A stretch of 64,000 nt of DNA from Cyanobium sp. ATX 6F1 (GTDB taxonomy: Bacteria > Cyanobacteriota > Cyanobacteriia > PCC-6307 > Cyanobiaceae), in contig NZ_JAGQCS010000001.1 of NCBI RefSeq assembly GCF_024346315.1, positions 62,001 to 126,000 of the forward strand, in the 5' to 3' direction. The first letter of the stretch is position 1. Each line of letters opens with the position of its first letter. The position numbers and the translations under genes were made by a program. A model generated the notes under the pieces. That model saw nothing but the letters and a program-made list of their open reading frames with translations, was not told the origin of the DNA and did not search any database. This document shows, one piece after another, positions 54,648 through 62,227 of this stretch.

Positions 54648-55472
54648 TCAGCCTTTGACCGCATCGCCGCTGGCGCTGGGCAGGATGAACCGCTGCAGGC
54701 CGATGAACAGCGCCAGCACCGGCAGGATCGAGACCACCGCACCGGCGGCCACCAGACGCCAATCGAGCGAAAAGCTGCTGGCCAGCTGCTGCAGTCCCAG
54801 GGGCAGGGTGTAGAGCTTGGGATCATCCAGGATGATCAGCGGCCAGAGGAAATCACTCCAGGTGCCGATGAACACGAACATCGCCAGGGTGATCAGATCG
54901 GCCCGGGCCGCCGGGATCATCACGTTCCACCATTCCCCCAGGGGCGTGCAGCCATCGATCCGGGCCGCCTCCTCCAGCTCCACCGGCACCCCCATGAAGC
55001 TCTGGCGCAGCAGGAAGATGCCGAAGGCGGTGGCCGCCTGGGGCAGGATCAGGGCCCAGAGCGTGTTGCGCAGCCCCAGCTGCACCATCAGCAGATAGAG
55101 CGGGATCATCACCACCTGAAAGGGAATCAGGATCGTCGCCACCACCAGGGCCAGCACCAGGCCGCGCCCCTTGAAGCGCAACCTCGCCAGGGGGTAGGCC
55201 GCCAGGGAGCAGAACAACAGATTGGCGATCACCGCTAGGGCGCTGACCACCGTGCTGTTGAGCAGGTACTGGCCCAGGGGGTTGTCGTTGAAGAGGCGGC
55301 CGTAGGCCTCCAGGCTGGGCTGCTGCGGCAGCAGGGCCGGCGGAGTGGTGAAGATGTCTTCGGCTGGACCCTTGAGCGAGGTGCTCAGCAGCCACAGCAG
55401 CGGCAACAGCATCAGCAGCGCCACCAGCAGCAGCGCCACCAACTGCAGGGCCCGGCCCAGGCTCGTGCCCAT
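54648..55472 (-). CDS. Sugar ABC transporter permease, MalG type (CUT1)
   Basis: 274 residues from ATG 55472 with about six helices; the EAA loop is ELEEAARIDGCTPLGEWWNVMIPAARADL, and AMFVFIGTWSDFLWPL follows, typical of MalG-type permeases. GGGAGGGG five bases ahead supports this start; an upstream ATG at 55532 overlaps the leuA stop (TGATG), also with AGGGGG ahead, and would add 20 residues. No partner permease, binding protein or ATPase lies nearby, so the rest of the transporter is elsewhere. Confidence 0.87.
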   Translation of the reverse strand: MGTSLGRALQLVALLLVALLMLLPLLWLLSTSLKGPAEDIFTTPPALLPQQPSLEAYGRLFNDNPLGQYLLNSTVVSALAVIANLLFCSLAAYPLARLRFKGRGLVLALVVATILIPFQVVMIPLYLLMVQLGLRNTLWALILPQAATAFGIFLLRQSFMGVPVELEEAARIDGCTPLGEWWNVMIPAARADLITLAMFVFIGTWSDFLWPLIILDDPKLYTLPLGLQQLASSFSLDWRLVAAGAVVSILPVLALFIGLQRFILPSASGDAVKG

Positions 55473-55531
55473 GCGCACCCCTCCCGACTGACCCGCTCGC
55501 AACTGACTCGACCCGATCCGGCCCGTCCCCA

Positions 55532-57208
55532 TCAGACCCCCTGGCGCTCGGCCACGGGCAAGGGCGCTTTCTGGGGATGGAGTGGAACGCTCTGCTGACC
55601 CTGGACCAGCCGGTTGAGGGCGTTCACGAAGGCCTGGGCCGCCGCCACCACGATGTCGGTGTCGGCGGCGTGGCCGGAGTAGAGCACCCCCTGGTGCCGG
55701 AGGCGGATCGTCACCTCGCCCATGGCGTCGATGCCTTCGGTGACGCTCTTGACCGAGAACTCCACCAGCTCATTGGGCACCCGCGCCAGGGAATTCAGAG
55801 CCTGACAGACCGCATCCACGGGGCCGGTGCCGATCGAGGCCTCGGTGAGCTCGGCGCCATCGCTGGTGATCAGGGTGACGGTGGCGGTGGGCTGCAGGTT
55901 GGTACCCGTGCTCACCTGCACCAGCTTGAGGGTGAAACGTGCCTCGGCCTGCTGGATGTGCTCGCTGACGATCGCCTCAAGGTCGCGGTCGGTGATCTCG
56001 CGCTTGCGGTCGGCCAGCTCCTTGAAACGGGCAAAGGCGTCATCGAGGTCATCGCGCTCCAGGTTGTAGCCGAGCTCCTCCAGGCGGGCCCGGAAGGCGC
56101 TGCGGCCGCTGAGCTTGCCCAGCGACAGGCGGTTATCGGCCAGGCCGATGGTGCGGGCGTCGATGATCTCGTAGGTGAGGCGGTTCTTGAGCACCCCGTC
56201 CTGATGGATGCCCGACTCGTGGGCGAAGGCATTGGCGCCCACGATCGCCTTGTTGGGCTGCACCGCCATGCCGGTGAGGTTCGACACCAGCCGCGAGGTC
56301 TTGTAGATCTCCTCGGTGCGCACGCCCGTGAGCGGTTCAGTGCTGGTTTCGCTGCGGCCGAAGTAGGGGTTGAAGTAGGAACGGCGCACATGCAGCGCCA
56401 TCACCAGCTCCTCGAGCGAGGCGTTGCCGGCCCGCTCGCCGATGCCGTTGATCGTGCACTCCAGCTGGCGGGCGCCGTTCTTGACAGCCTCCAGAAAATT
56501 GGCCACCGCCAGCCCCAGGTCGTTGTGACCATGGACGGAGATCACGGCCCCACCGATGTTGGGCACATGGCGGTCGATGCCGGCGATCAGGGCGCCGAAC
56601 TCAGCCGGGGTGGCGTAACCGACCGTGTCGGGGATGTTGATCGTGGTGGCCCCAGCGGCGATCGCCGCCTCGATCACCTCGTACATGAACTCCGGATCGC
56701 TGCGGCCGGCGTCCTCGCAGGAGAACTCCACGTCGTCGACGAGGGAGCGGGCGTAGGCCACCATCTCGGGCACGATCGCCAGCACCTCGGCGCGGCTTTT
56801 GCGCAGCTTGTGCTCCAGGTGGATGTCGCTGGTGGCCAGAAAGGTGTGAATGCGCCTGCGGGCGGCCGGGGCGACGGCATCGGCGCAGGCCTTGATGTCG
56901 CCACGGGCGGCCCGGGCCAGGCCGCAGATCACAGGACCCTCCGGGGTGCCGACAGTGGCGGCGATGCGCTGCACGGCATTGAAATCGCCCGGGCTGGCGA
57001 AGGGAAACCCGGCCTCGATGATGTCCACCTTGAGGCGGGCGAGCTGCTGGGCGATCGCCAGCTTTTCTTCAAGATTGAGGCTGGCACCGGGGGACTGCTC
57101 GCCGTCGCGCAGGGTGGTGTCGAAGATCAACACCCGGCCTGGATCGCGGGCCCGGGGCGGCGCGAAGCCAGTGGGGCCAGGGGAGCTGGAGGCAACAGCG
57201 GAAGCCAT
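55532..57208 (-). CDS. leuA: 2-isopropylmalate synthase
   Basis: First committed step of leucine synthesis. 558 residues: [17 protein letters not shown] at the start (metal and substrate site), [14 protein letters not shown] with the metal-binding histidines, [18 protein letters not shown], and a C-terminal LeuA dimer/regulatory domain ([17 protein letters not shown]), the leucine feedback site. Full length. The divergent gap to the GH57 gene holds a 9-bp inverted repeat and two GGGCGCCC palindromes that may control one or both genes. Confidence 0.97.
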   Translation of the reverse strand: MASAVASSSPGPTGFAPPRARDPGRVLIFDTTLRDGEQSPGASLNLEEKLAIAQQLARLKVDIIEAGFPFASPGDFNAVQRIAATVGTPEGPVICGLARAARGDIKACADAVAPAARRRIHTFLATSDIHLEHKLRKSRAEVLAIVPEMVAYARSLVDDVEFSCEDAGRSDPEFMYEVIEAAIAAGATTINIPDTVGYATPAEFGALIAGIDRHVPNIGGAVISVHGHNDLGLAVANFLEAVKNGARQLECTINGIGERAGNASLEELVMALHVRRSYFNPYFGRSETSTEPLTGVRTEEIYKTSRLVSNLTGMAVQPNKAIVGANAFAHESGIHQDGVLKNRLTYEIIDARTIGLADNRLSLGKLSGRSAFRARLEELGYNLERDDLDDAFARFKELADRKREITDRDLEAIVSEHIQQAEARFTLKLVQVSTGTNLQPTATVTLITSDGAELTEASIGTGPVDAVCQALNSLARVPNELVEFSVKSVTEGIDAMGEVTIRLRHQGVLYSGHAADTDIVVAAAQAFVNALNRLVQGQQSVPLHPQKAPLPVAERQGV

Positions 57209-57249
57209 GACCGCTACAAGTCGAAGTGAGTATGAGTTAAGTCAGTCTA

Positions 57250-57292
57250 GGGGCCGGTGGGCGCCCCGAAACCGGCCCCGGTCCGGGCGCCC
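57250..57292. promoter_or_regulatory. Inverted repeat and duplicated palindromes between leuA and GH57
   Basis: GGGGCCGGT (57250-57258) and ACCGGCCCC (57271-57279) form a perfect 9-bp inverted repeat with a 12-base loop. The 8-bp palindrome GGGCGCCC appears at 57259-57266 inside that loop and again at 57285-57292. The block lies between the divergent leuA (start 57208) and GH57 (start 57298 or later) genes; a regulatory site or an RNA structure is possible. Confidence 0.55.
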
Positions 57293-57297
57293 TTAAA

Positions 57298-58884
57298 GTG
57301 CAGACCCTGCAACGGATGTCCATGGCCGCAGGCGATCTGGCCCTGGTCCTCCACGCCCATCTCCCCTACGTGCGCTCCAGTGAGCCCGGCTCCCTGGAGG
57401 AGGACTGGTACTTCCAGGCCCTGTTGGAAAGCTACCTGCCCCTGCTGGAGGTGCTCGAAGCCAGCGCCGCCGACCGTGCCCAAGCCCCGCGCCTCAGCCT
57501 CGGGCTCTCGCCCACGCTGCTCTCACTGCTGTCTGCCCCCGACCTGCGCGAGCGCTTCACCCCCTGGCTGAAACGGCGCCTGGAGTTGCTCAAGCGGGCC
57601 CCCGCCCAGCACCACGGGGCCGCCAGCGCCCTGGCGGCGCAGCTGGAGCGCAGCGTCCGCCAGTGGCGCGCCTGCAAGGGCGACCTGCTGCCGCGTTTCC
57701 GGCGTCTGCAGCGCCAGGGCGTGCTCGATCTGCTCACCTGCGCCGCCACCCACGGCTACCTGCCGCTGCTGCGCCACACCCCCGAGGCGGTACGCGCCCA
57801 ACTGCTCAACGCCGTGCGGGAACACGAGCGCCTGCTCGGGGTACCCCCCCAGGGGATCTGGTTGCCGGAATGCGCCTACTACGAGGGTCTCGACCAGCTG
57901 CTCGCCAGCTGCGGCCTGCGCTACGCCGTGCTCGACGCCCACGGCCTGCTGCACGGCCTGCCCCGACCGCGCTATGGGGTCTATGCCCCCATCTGCTCCC
58001 CCGGCGGCGTCGCCTTCTTCGCCCGTGACGGCGACTCCACCCTGCCGGTCTGGTCCGCCAGCAGCGGCTACCCCGGCGATGGTGCCTACCGGGAGTTCCA
58101 CCGCGACCTGGGCTGGGACCTCAGCGACGCGGTTCTGGCGGAGCAGGGCATCACCAGCCGCCGCCCCCTGGGGCTCAAGCTGCACCGGGTCACCGCCCAG
58201 GGTTGTCCGCTCGATCAGAAGCAGCCCTACGACCCCGCCGCCGCCCAGGCCAAGGCCGCCGACCACGCCGCCCGCTACCTGGCCGGACGCGCCGAGCAGC
58301 TGGCAGGATTACGGCAGGCCATGGAACGGCCGCCCGTGCTGGTGGCACCCTTTGACGCCGAGCTGTTCGGTCACTGGTGGTACGAGGGCCCCAGCTTTCT
58401 CGCCGAGCTGTTCCGGCAGGCCCCGGCCGCCGGCGTGGGCCTGGTGACCCTGCGACAGGTGCTGGAGCGCTCCAGTGATCTGCAGCTCTGCCGCCCCTCA
58501 CCCTCGAGCTGGGGCCAGGGGGGCTACCACCACTACTGGCTCAATGAGAGCAACGCCTGGGTGGTGCCGGAATGGCACCGGGCGTCGGGCGCCATGGTCA
58601 GTCGGGTGAACCGCGGGGTGCGCAACGTCCGCGAGCAGGAACTGCTCGCCCAGGCGGGCCGGGAGCTGCTGCTGGCCCAGAGCTCCGACTGGAGCTTCAT
58701 CCTGCGGGCGGGCACCACCACCGAGCTGGCGCGCACGCGGATCCAGCGCCACCTCGATCGCTTCTGGCGGTTGCTGGATGCGATCGAACGGGGTGTGGAT
58801 CCACCGGCCCAGTGGCTGAAAGCCGTGAAGGCCGAGGACAGCCTTTTCCCGCTGCTCAGCGGCGCCGACTGGGCCAGCCACTGA
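57298..58884 (+). CDS. Glycoside hydrolase family 57 protein, probable 1,4-alpha-glucan branching enzyme
   Basis: 528 residues from GTG 57298; ATG at 57316 or 57322 are equally good starts (MAAGDLALVLHAHLPYVRS). GH57 motifs are HAHLPY, GIWLPECAYYEG with the nucleophile-type Glu191, and FDAELFGHWWYEGPSFL with the acid-type Asp, followed by a C-terminal helical domain. GH57 enzymes of this layout branch alpha-glucans such as glycogen. arsS begins at its stop (TGATG overlap). Confidence 0.87.
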   Translation: MQTLQRMSMAAGDLALVLHAHLPYVRSSEPGSLEEDWYFQALLESYLPLLEVLEASAADRAQAPRLSLGLSPTLLSLLSAPDLRERFTPWLKRRLELLKRAPAQHHGAASALAAQLERSVRQWRACKGDLLPRFRRLQRQGVLDLLTCAATHGYLPLLRHTPEAVRAQLLNAVREHERLLGVPPQGIWLPECAYYEGLDQLLASCGLRYAVLDAHGLLHGLPRPRYGVYAPICSPGGVAFFARDGDSTLPVWSASSGYPGDGAYREFHRDLGWDLSDAVLAEQGITSRRPLGLKLHRVTAQGCPLDQKQPYDPAAAQAKAADHAARYLAGRAEQLAGLRQAMERPPVLVAPFDAELFGHWWYEGPSFLAELFRQAPAAGVGLVTLRQVLERSSDLQLCRPSPSSWGQGGYHHYWLNESNAWVVPEWHRASGAMVSRVNRGVRNVREQELLAQAGRELLLAQSSDWSFILRAGTTTELARTRIQRHLDRFWRLLDAIERGVDPPAQWLKAVKAEDSLFPLLSGADWASH

Positions 58885-59918
58885 TGCGCCGTTCTCCCGC
58901 CCTCGAAGCCAACCAGCAGCGCCAGCTGCTGCGGGACGCGCTGCCGCAGGAAGCGAGCTTCACGGCCAACCTCGCCGGCCGTGATCTGGAGCCCCCCCGA
59001 CGGGGAGGGCTGCGGGTGCTGCAGCTCAATCTGGGCCGCCTCTGCAACATGCACTGCCACCACTGCCACGTGGATGCGGGGCCCGATCAGGGCCACACCC
59101 AGATGGGCGATGCGGTCGTGGAGCAGTGCCTTTCGGCGATCGAGCGCCTGCGCCCCGAGGTGGTGGACCTCACCGGCGGTGCCCCGGAACTGCACGGCCG
59201 CTTCCGCGATCTGGTGCGTGCGGCCCGCTCCCTGGGCTGCCACGTGATCGACCGCTGCAACCTGACGGTGCTGCTGCTGCCGGCCATGGCGGATCTGGGG
59301 GCGTTCCTGGCGGCGCAATCGGTGGAGATCGTGGCCAGCCTGCCGGATCCCGAGGCCGGTCCCACCGACGCCCAGCGGGGCGAAGGCACCTGGGCCGCCT
59401 CGATCGAGGCGCTCCAGAAATTGAACGCCCTCGGCTACGGCCAGGGCGATCCCGCCCGGGCGCTCACCTTGATGAGCAACCCAGCGGGCACCCGGCTGCA
59501 GCAGCTCACATCCTGTGACGAGCAACGCTGGCAGCGCCAGCTGCTCGAGGCCCATGGGGTGCGCTTCGATCGCCTGATCGGCCTCAACAACATGCCGATC
59601 GCCCGTTTCCTGCAGCAGCTGCAGCGCGATGGCCACGTCAACTGCTACCTGAAGCTGCTGCAGGGGGCCTTCAACCCCGGGGCCCTGGGCGGCCTGATGT
59701 GCCGCGACACCCTCTCGGTGGCCCCCGATGGCCGCCTCCACGACTGCGACTTCAACCAGATGCTCGACCTGCCCCGCGCCGCTGACGGGAAGGGCGGAAC
59801 CAGCCTCGCTTCGATCACCAACGCCGAGTTGGAGGGGAGCCCGATCACCTGGGGCAACCACTGCTATGGCTGCACCGCCGGCCAGGGCAGCTCCTGCGCC
59901 GGCGCCACGGCGGCATGA
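58884..59918 (+). CDS. arsS: Arsenosugar biosynthesis radical SAM protein ArsS
   Basis: 344 residues from ATG 58884 (overlapping the GH57 stop, TGATG). The radical SAM cluster motif is CNMHCHHC (Cys54, 58, 61) after VLQLNLGRL, followed by VDLTGGAPELHG. The C-terminal domain (DUF3641) has SVAPDGRLHDCDFNQMLDLP and NHCYGCTAGQGSSCAG, both diagnostic of ArsS. ArsS converts dimethylarsenate to a deoxyadenosyl product on the way to arsenosugars; the usual partner ArsM is not in the window. Confidence 0.92.
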   Translation: MRRSPALEANQQRQLLRDALPQEASFTANLAGRDLEPPRRGGLRVLQLNLGRLCNMHCHHCHVDAGPDQGHTQMGDAVVEQCLSAIERLRPEVVDLTGGAPELHGRFRDLVRAARSLGCHVIDRCNLTVLLLPAMADLGAFLAAQSVEIVASLPDPEAGPTDAQRGEGTWAASIEALQKLNALGYGQGDPARALTLMSNPAGTRLQQLTSCDEQRWQRQLLEAHGVRFDRLIGLNNMPIARFLQQLQRDGHVNCYLKLLQGAFNPGALGGLMCRDTLSVAPDGRLHDCDFNQMLDLPRAADGKGGTSLASITNAELEGSPITWGNHCYGCTAGQGSSCAGATAA

Positions 59919-60946
59919 CGACCCAAGGAGCAAGGAACCCGGGGATCGACCTGATCCGCAGCGTCTGCATCCTCTACATCGTGGGCTTCTGGCACCTGCT
60001 CGGCTACGCCCCTGCCATCGACGGCTACAAGAACGATCTGACCCATCGCCTGACCCTGGTGGTCCTCGGGCTCTTCATGTTCGTTTCTGGCCATCTGATC
60101 GGACGATCGAGAAACGCTGCAGCCAAAGGTTGGAGCTCGATTCCCAAGTTCTACAAGCGTCGACTGATCAGGATTTATCCCCCATATCTGCTGGCCCTGT
60201 TGCTGTTCAAGTTATGCGGCCTTCTTGAGAGTGGCCAGCTCCTTCCAGCTGTCTTTTTGGTCTCCAGTCTGATCGGCCACCAGCTGCGAACCCTCTGGTT
60301 CGTTGAGGTTCTGGTGGTGTTCTATCTGCTGGCTCCCTTTCTTCTGCTCCTGAGGCAAAGCACTGGTGCTGGAGCGTCACGGCTGAAGGGTGCTGCCCTA
60401 CTGATGATGCTCATCGGCGCCGATGTACTGCTATCCAGAATGATCCCTCATTCGGATCCAAGGTTGTTCTTTTATTTCCCCGCCTTCGCCACTGGAGTGA
60501 TCAGCGCCAGCTGGCCATCCACACAACCAATCGATGGCCCCTTACCTACAAGGATCAGCACCCTGACCTACATCATTCCTGCCTGCATCGCTGCGGTGGT
60601 GGTGTCGTTCGGGCATGGGGATTTTAACGAAAACAATCTGGCCATCTTCCCCCTGGCTCTGTTCGGACCTTGGGCCCTGTTCCTTGTTGTCAACCGCCTG
60701 GAAACGAGGCTTCGATTGCCGGGATTTCTTCTACAGCTGAGCCTTTCGAGTTACTTCCTCTATCTCTTCCACCGGCCGGTCTTCTGGGTGTTCACCTCCC
60801 TGATCTCTCCCTCAGGCGCCACGCTGCAACTGATCTATCTGTTGGTCGTCTGCTTGCCGGCGGCGATCACGACCGCCTGGCTGGGCCAGCGGCTCTACGA
60901 CCGACTGTTGCGCCGGATCCAGGGATCTCCATCGATCACGGTTTAA
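59915..60946 (+). CDS. Acyltransferase 3 family membrane protein
   Basis: 343 residues with about ten helices. The start PGIDLIRSVCILYIVGFWHLLG, then FYKRRLIRIYPPYLLALLLF and SLSSYFLYLFHRPVFWVFTS are typical of acyltransferase-3 proteins that O-acylate surface sugars. Overlap with arsS (ATGA) suggests a shared transcript. Base use is visibly lower in G+C (for example TTCTTTTATTTCC and GATTTTAACGAAAAC) than its neighbours, which hints at later acquisition. Its last 11 bases overlap the convergent crtL. Confidence 0.83.
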   Translation: MTTQGARNPGIDLIRSVCILYIVGFWHLLGYAPAIDGYKNDLTHRLTLVVLGLFMFVSGHLIGRSRNAAAKGWSSIPKFYKRRLIRIYPPYLLALLLFKLCGLLESGQLLPAVFLVSSLIGHQLRTLWFVEVLVVFYLLAPFLLLLRQSTGAGASRLKGAALLMMLIGADVLLSRMIPHSDPRLFFYFPAFATGVISASWPSTQPIDGPLPTRISTLTYIIPACIAAVVVSFGHGDFNENNLAIFPLALFGPWALFLVVNRLETRLRLPGFLLQLSLSSYFLYLFHRPVFWVFTSLISPSGATLQLIYLLVVCLPAAITTAWLGQRLYDRLLRRIQGSPSITV

Positions 60947-62216
60947 GGACCCTACCCAGCAAGGCCAGCTCCCGCCCCTTCGCTTCCAGCAACCCCCAGC
61001 GCACGGAACCCGGGGCGCTGGCGAACAGCCGCAGCATCGCCGCCACCAGGGCCGGCAGGGGCAGGCTGTTGGTGAGAAACCCATACCACTGCTCGGCTGG
61101 CAGGGCGAAGAAGGTGGCGAAGAAAGCCCGCAGCTCACCCTCGGGGTAGCGCATCAACTTCTCCAGCCCGAAGCGGTAGAGGGCATGCTTGCGCCGCATC
61201 TCCAGCGGCCAGAGCCCCGCCCAGGCCCTGCGTGCTAACTCAGCGGTGGGCCGCTGGGGATCGGCCAGCCCCTCAGCGATCGCGCCGGCCAGGTCGGGGG
61301 CCCGCCGCAGCAGGGCGCCCACCAGGTAGCCGGAGGCAGGGTGCACCATCGAGGCCGCCCCACCGAAGCCCACCACAGGCTGATGCAGATCCGGCAGGGG
61401 CAGATTCATCGGAAACAGGCAGTGCTCCTCGTGCTGCACCTCCAGCACCTCCACCCCCCGGGCCGCCAGACGTCGCCTCAACCGCTCCTTCAGCGCGGCG
61501 AAGGGCAGCGGTGGGGCCAGGGCCAGGGAGGTTTCCTCCACGAAGTACACCCCATCGCCGTAATCCATGGCGTACAGGAAGGTGGGGGGCTCAAGGCGCT
61601 CGGCTGGGGTGAGGTGGCCGGTGCGGAAATCCATCAGCACGAACTGCCCCGGCTCCACCGGCGGCGCCGAGAAGCGCCCGACGATGCCGTAGGCGGCCTG
61701 GCCCGCCACCGGGCCCTCGCTGGGCCTGTGCACGAAGACCGGATCATGGCCGCTGGCATCCACCACCAATCGCGCCGAGAGCTCTTTGCCCTCTGCGGTG
61801 GTGACCACGGAATGGCATGGGGCGTGGTGAATCGACGCCGCCCGGCCCCGGTGCCAGACCAGCCCCGCCTCCTCACCCCGCTCCAGCCAGTGGCGCTGCA
61901 GCTTGTCCTTGTCGAAGAGGCCGTAGTCGCGGCCATGGGGACATGGGGTCTCTGCGAACCAGCTGAGGGTGTTCGACCAACGGTGGCCGAGCAGATGGGC
62001 CAGCCCCAGCCGGTCCACCTCCTCACCCCAGATGCCGTAGGTGTTGGGCCAGGGCGCCCTGGGATCCCCGAGCGCGAGTGCCGCCACGGTGACGCCCCGC
62101 TCCAGCAGGGCCGTGGCGATGGCCAGGGCCGCGGGTCCCGCCCCCACCACAAGCACATCGGCCCCAGCGGATTGATCGCCGTTGGTGGCGGGAGCCCCTG
62201 GGGCGTTTGAGCTCAA
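60936..62216 (-). CDS. crtL: Lycopene beta-cyclase
   Basis: Converts lycopene to beta-carotene by two beta-cyclisations at the membrane. 426 residues: Rossmann GAGPAALAIA near 25, the lycopene-cyclase segments DPRAPWPNTYGIWGEEVD, LVVDASGHDPVF, FLYAMDYGDGVYFVEETSLA, and GFGGAASMVHPASGYLVG. TTG 62216 is the earliest start and appears necessary, since no ATG or GTG lies between it and the FAD site. It starts 11 bases after the gyrA stop on the same strand. Confidence 0.93.
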   Translation of the reverse strand: MSSNAPGAPATNGDQSAGADVLVVGAGPAALAIATALLERGVTVAALALGDPRAPWPNTYGIWGEEVDRLGLAHLLGHRWSNTLSWFAETPCPHGRDYGLFDKDKLQRHWLERGEEAGLVWHRGRAASIHHAPCHSVVTTAEGKELSARLVVDASGHDPVFVHRPSEGPVAGQAAYGIVGRFSAPPVEPGQFVLMDFRTGHLTPAERLEPPTFLYAMDYGDGVYFVEETSLALAPPLPFAALKERLRRRLAARGVEVLEVQHEEHCLFPMNLPLPDLHQPVVGFGGAASMVHPASGYLVGALLRRAPDLAGAIAEGLADPQRPTAELARRAWAGLWPLEMRRKHALYRFGLEKLMRYPEGELRAFFATFFALPAEQWYGFLTNSLPLPALVAAMLRLFASAPGSVRWGLLEAKGRELALLGRVLKP

Positions 62217-62227
62217 GGCCTGGATGC

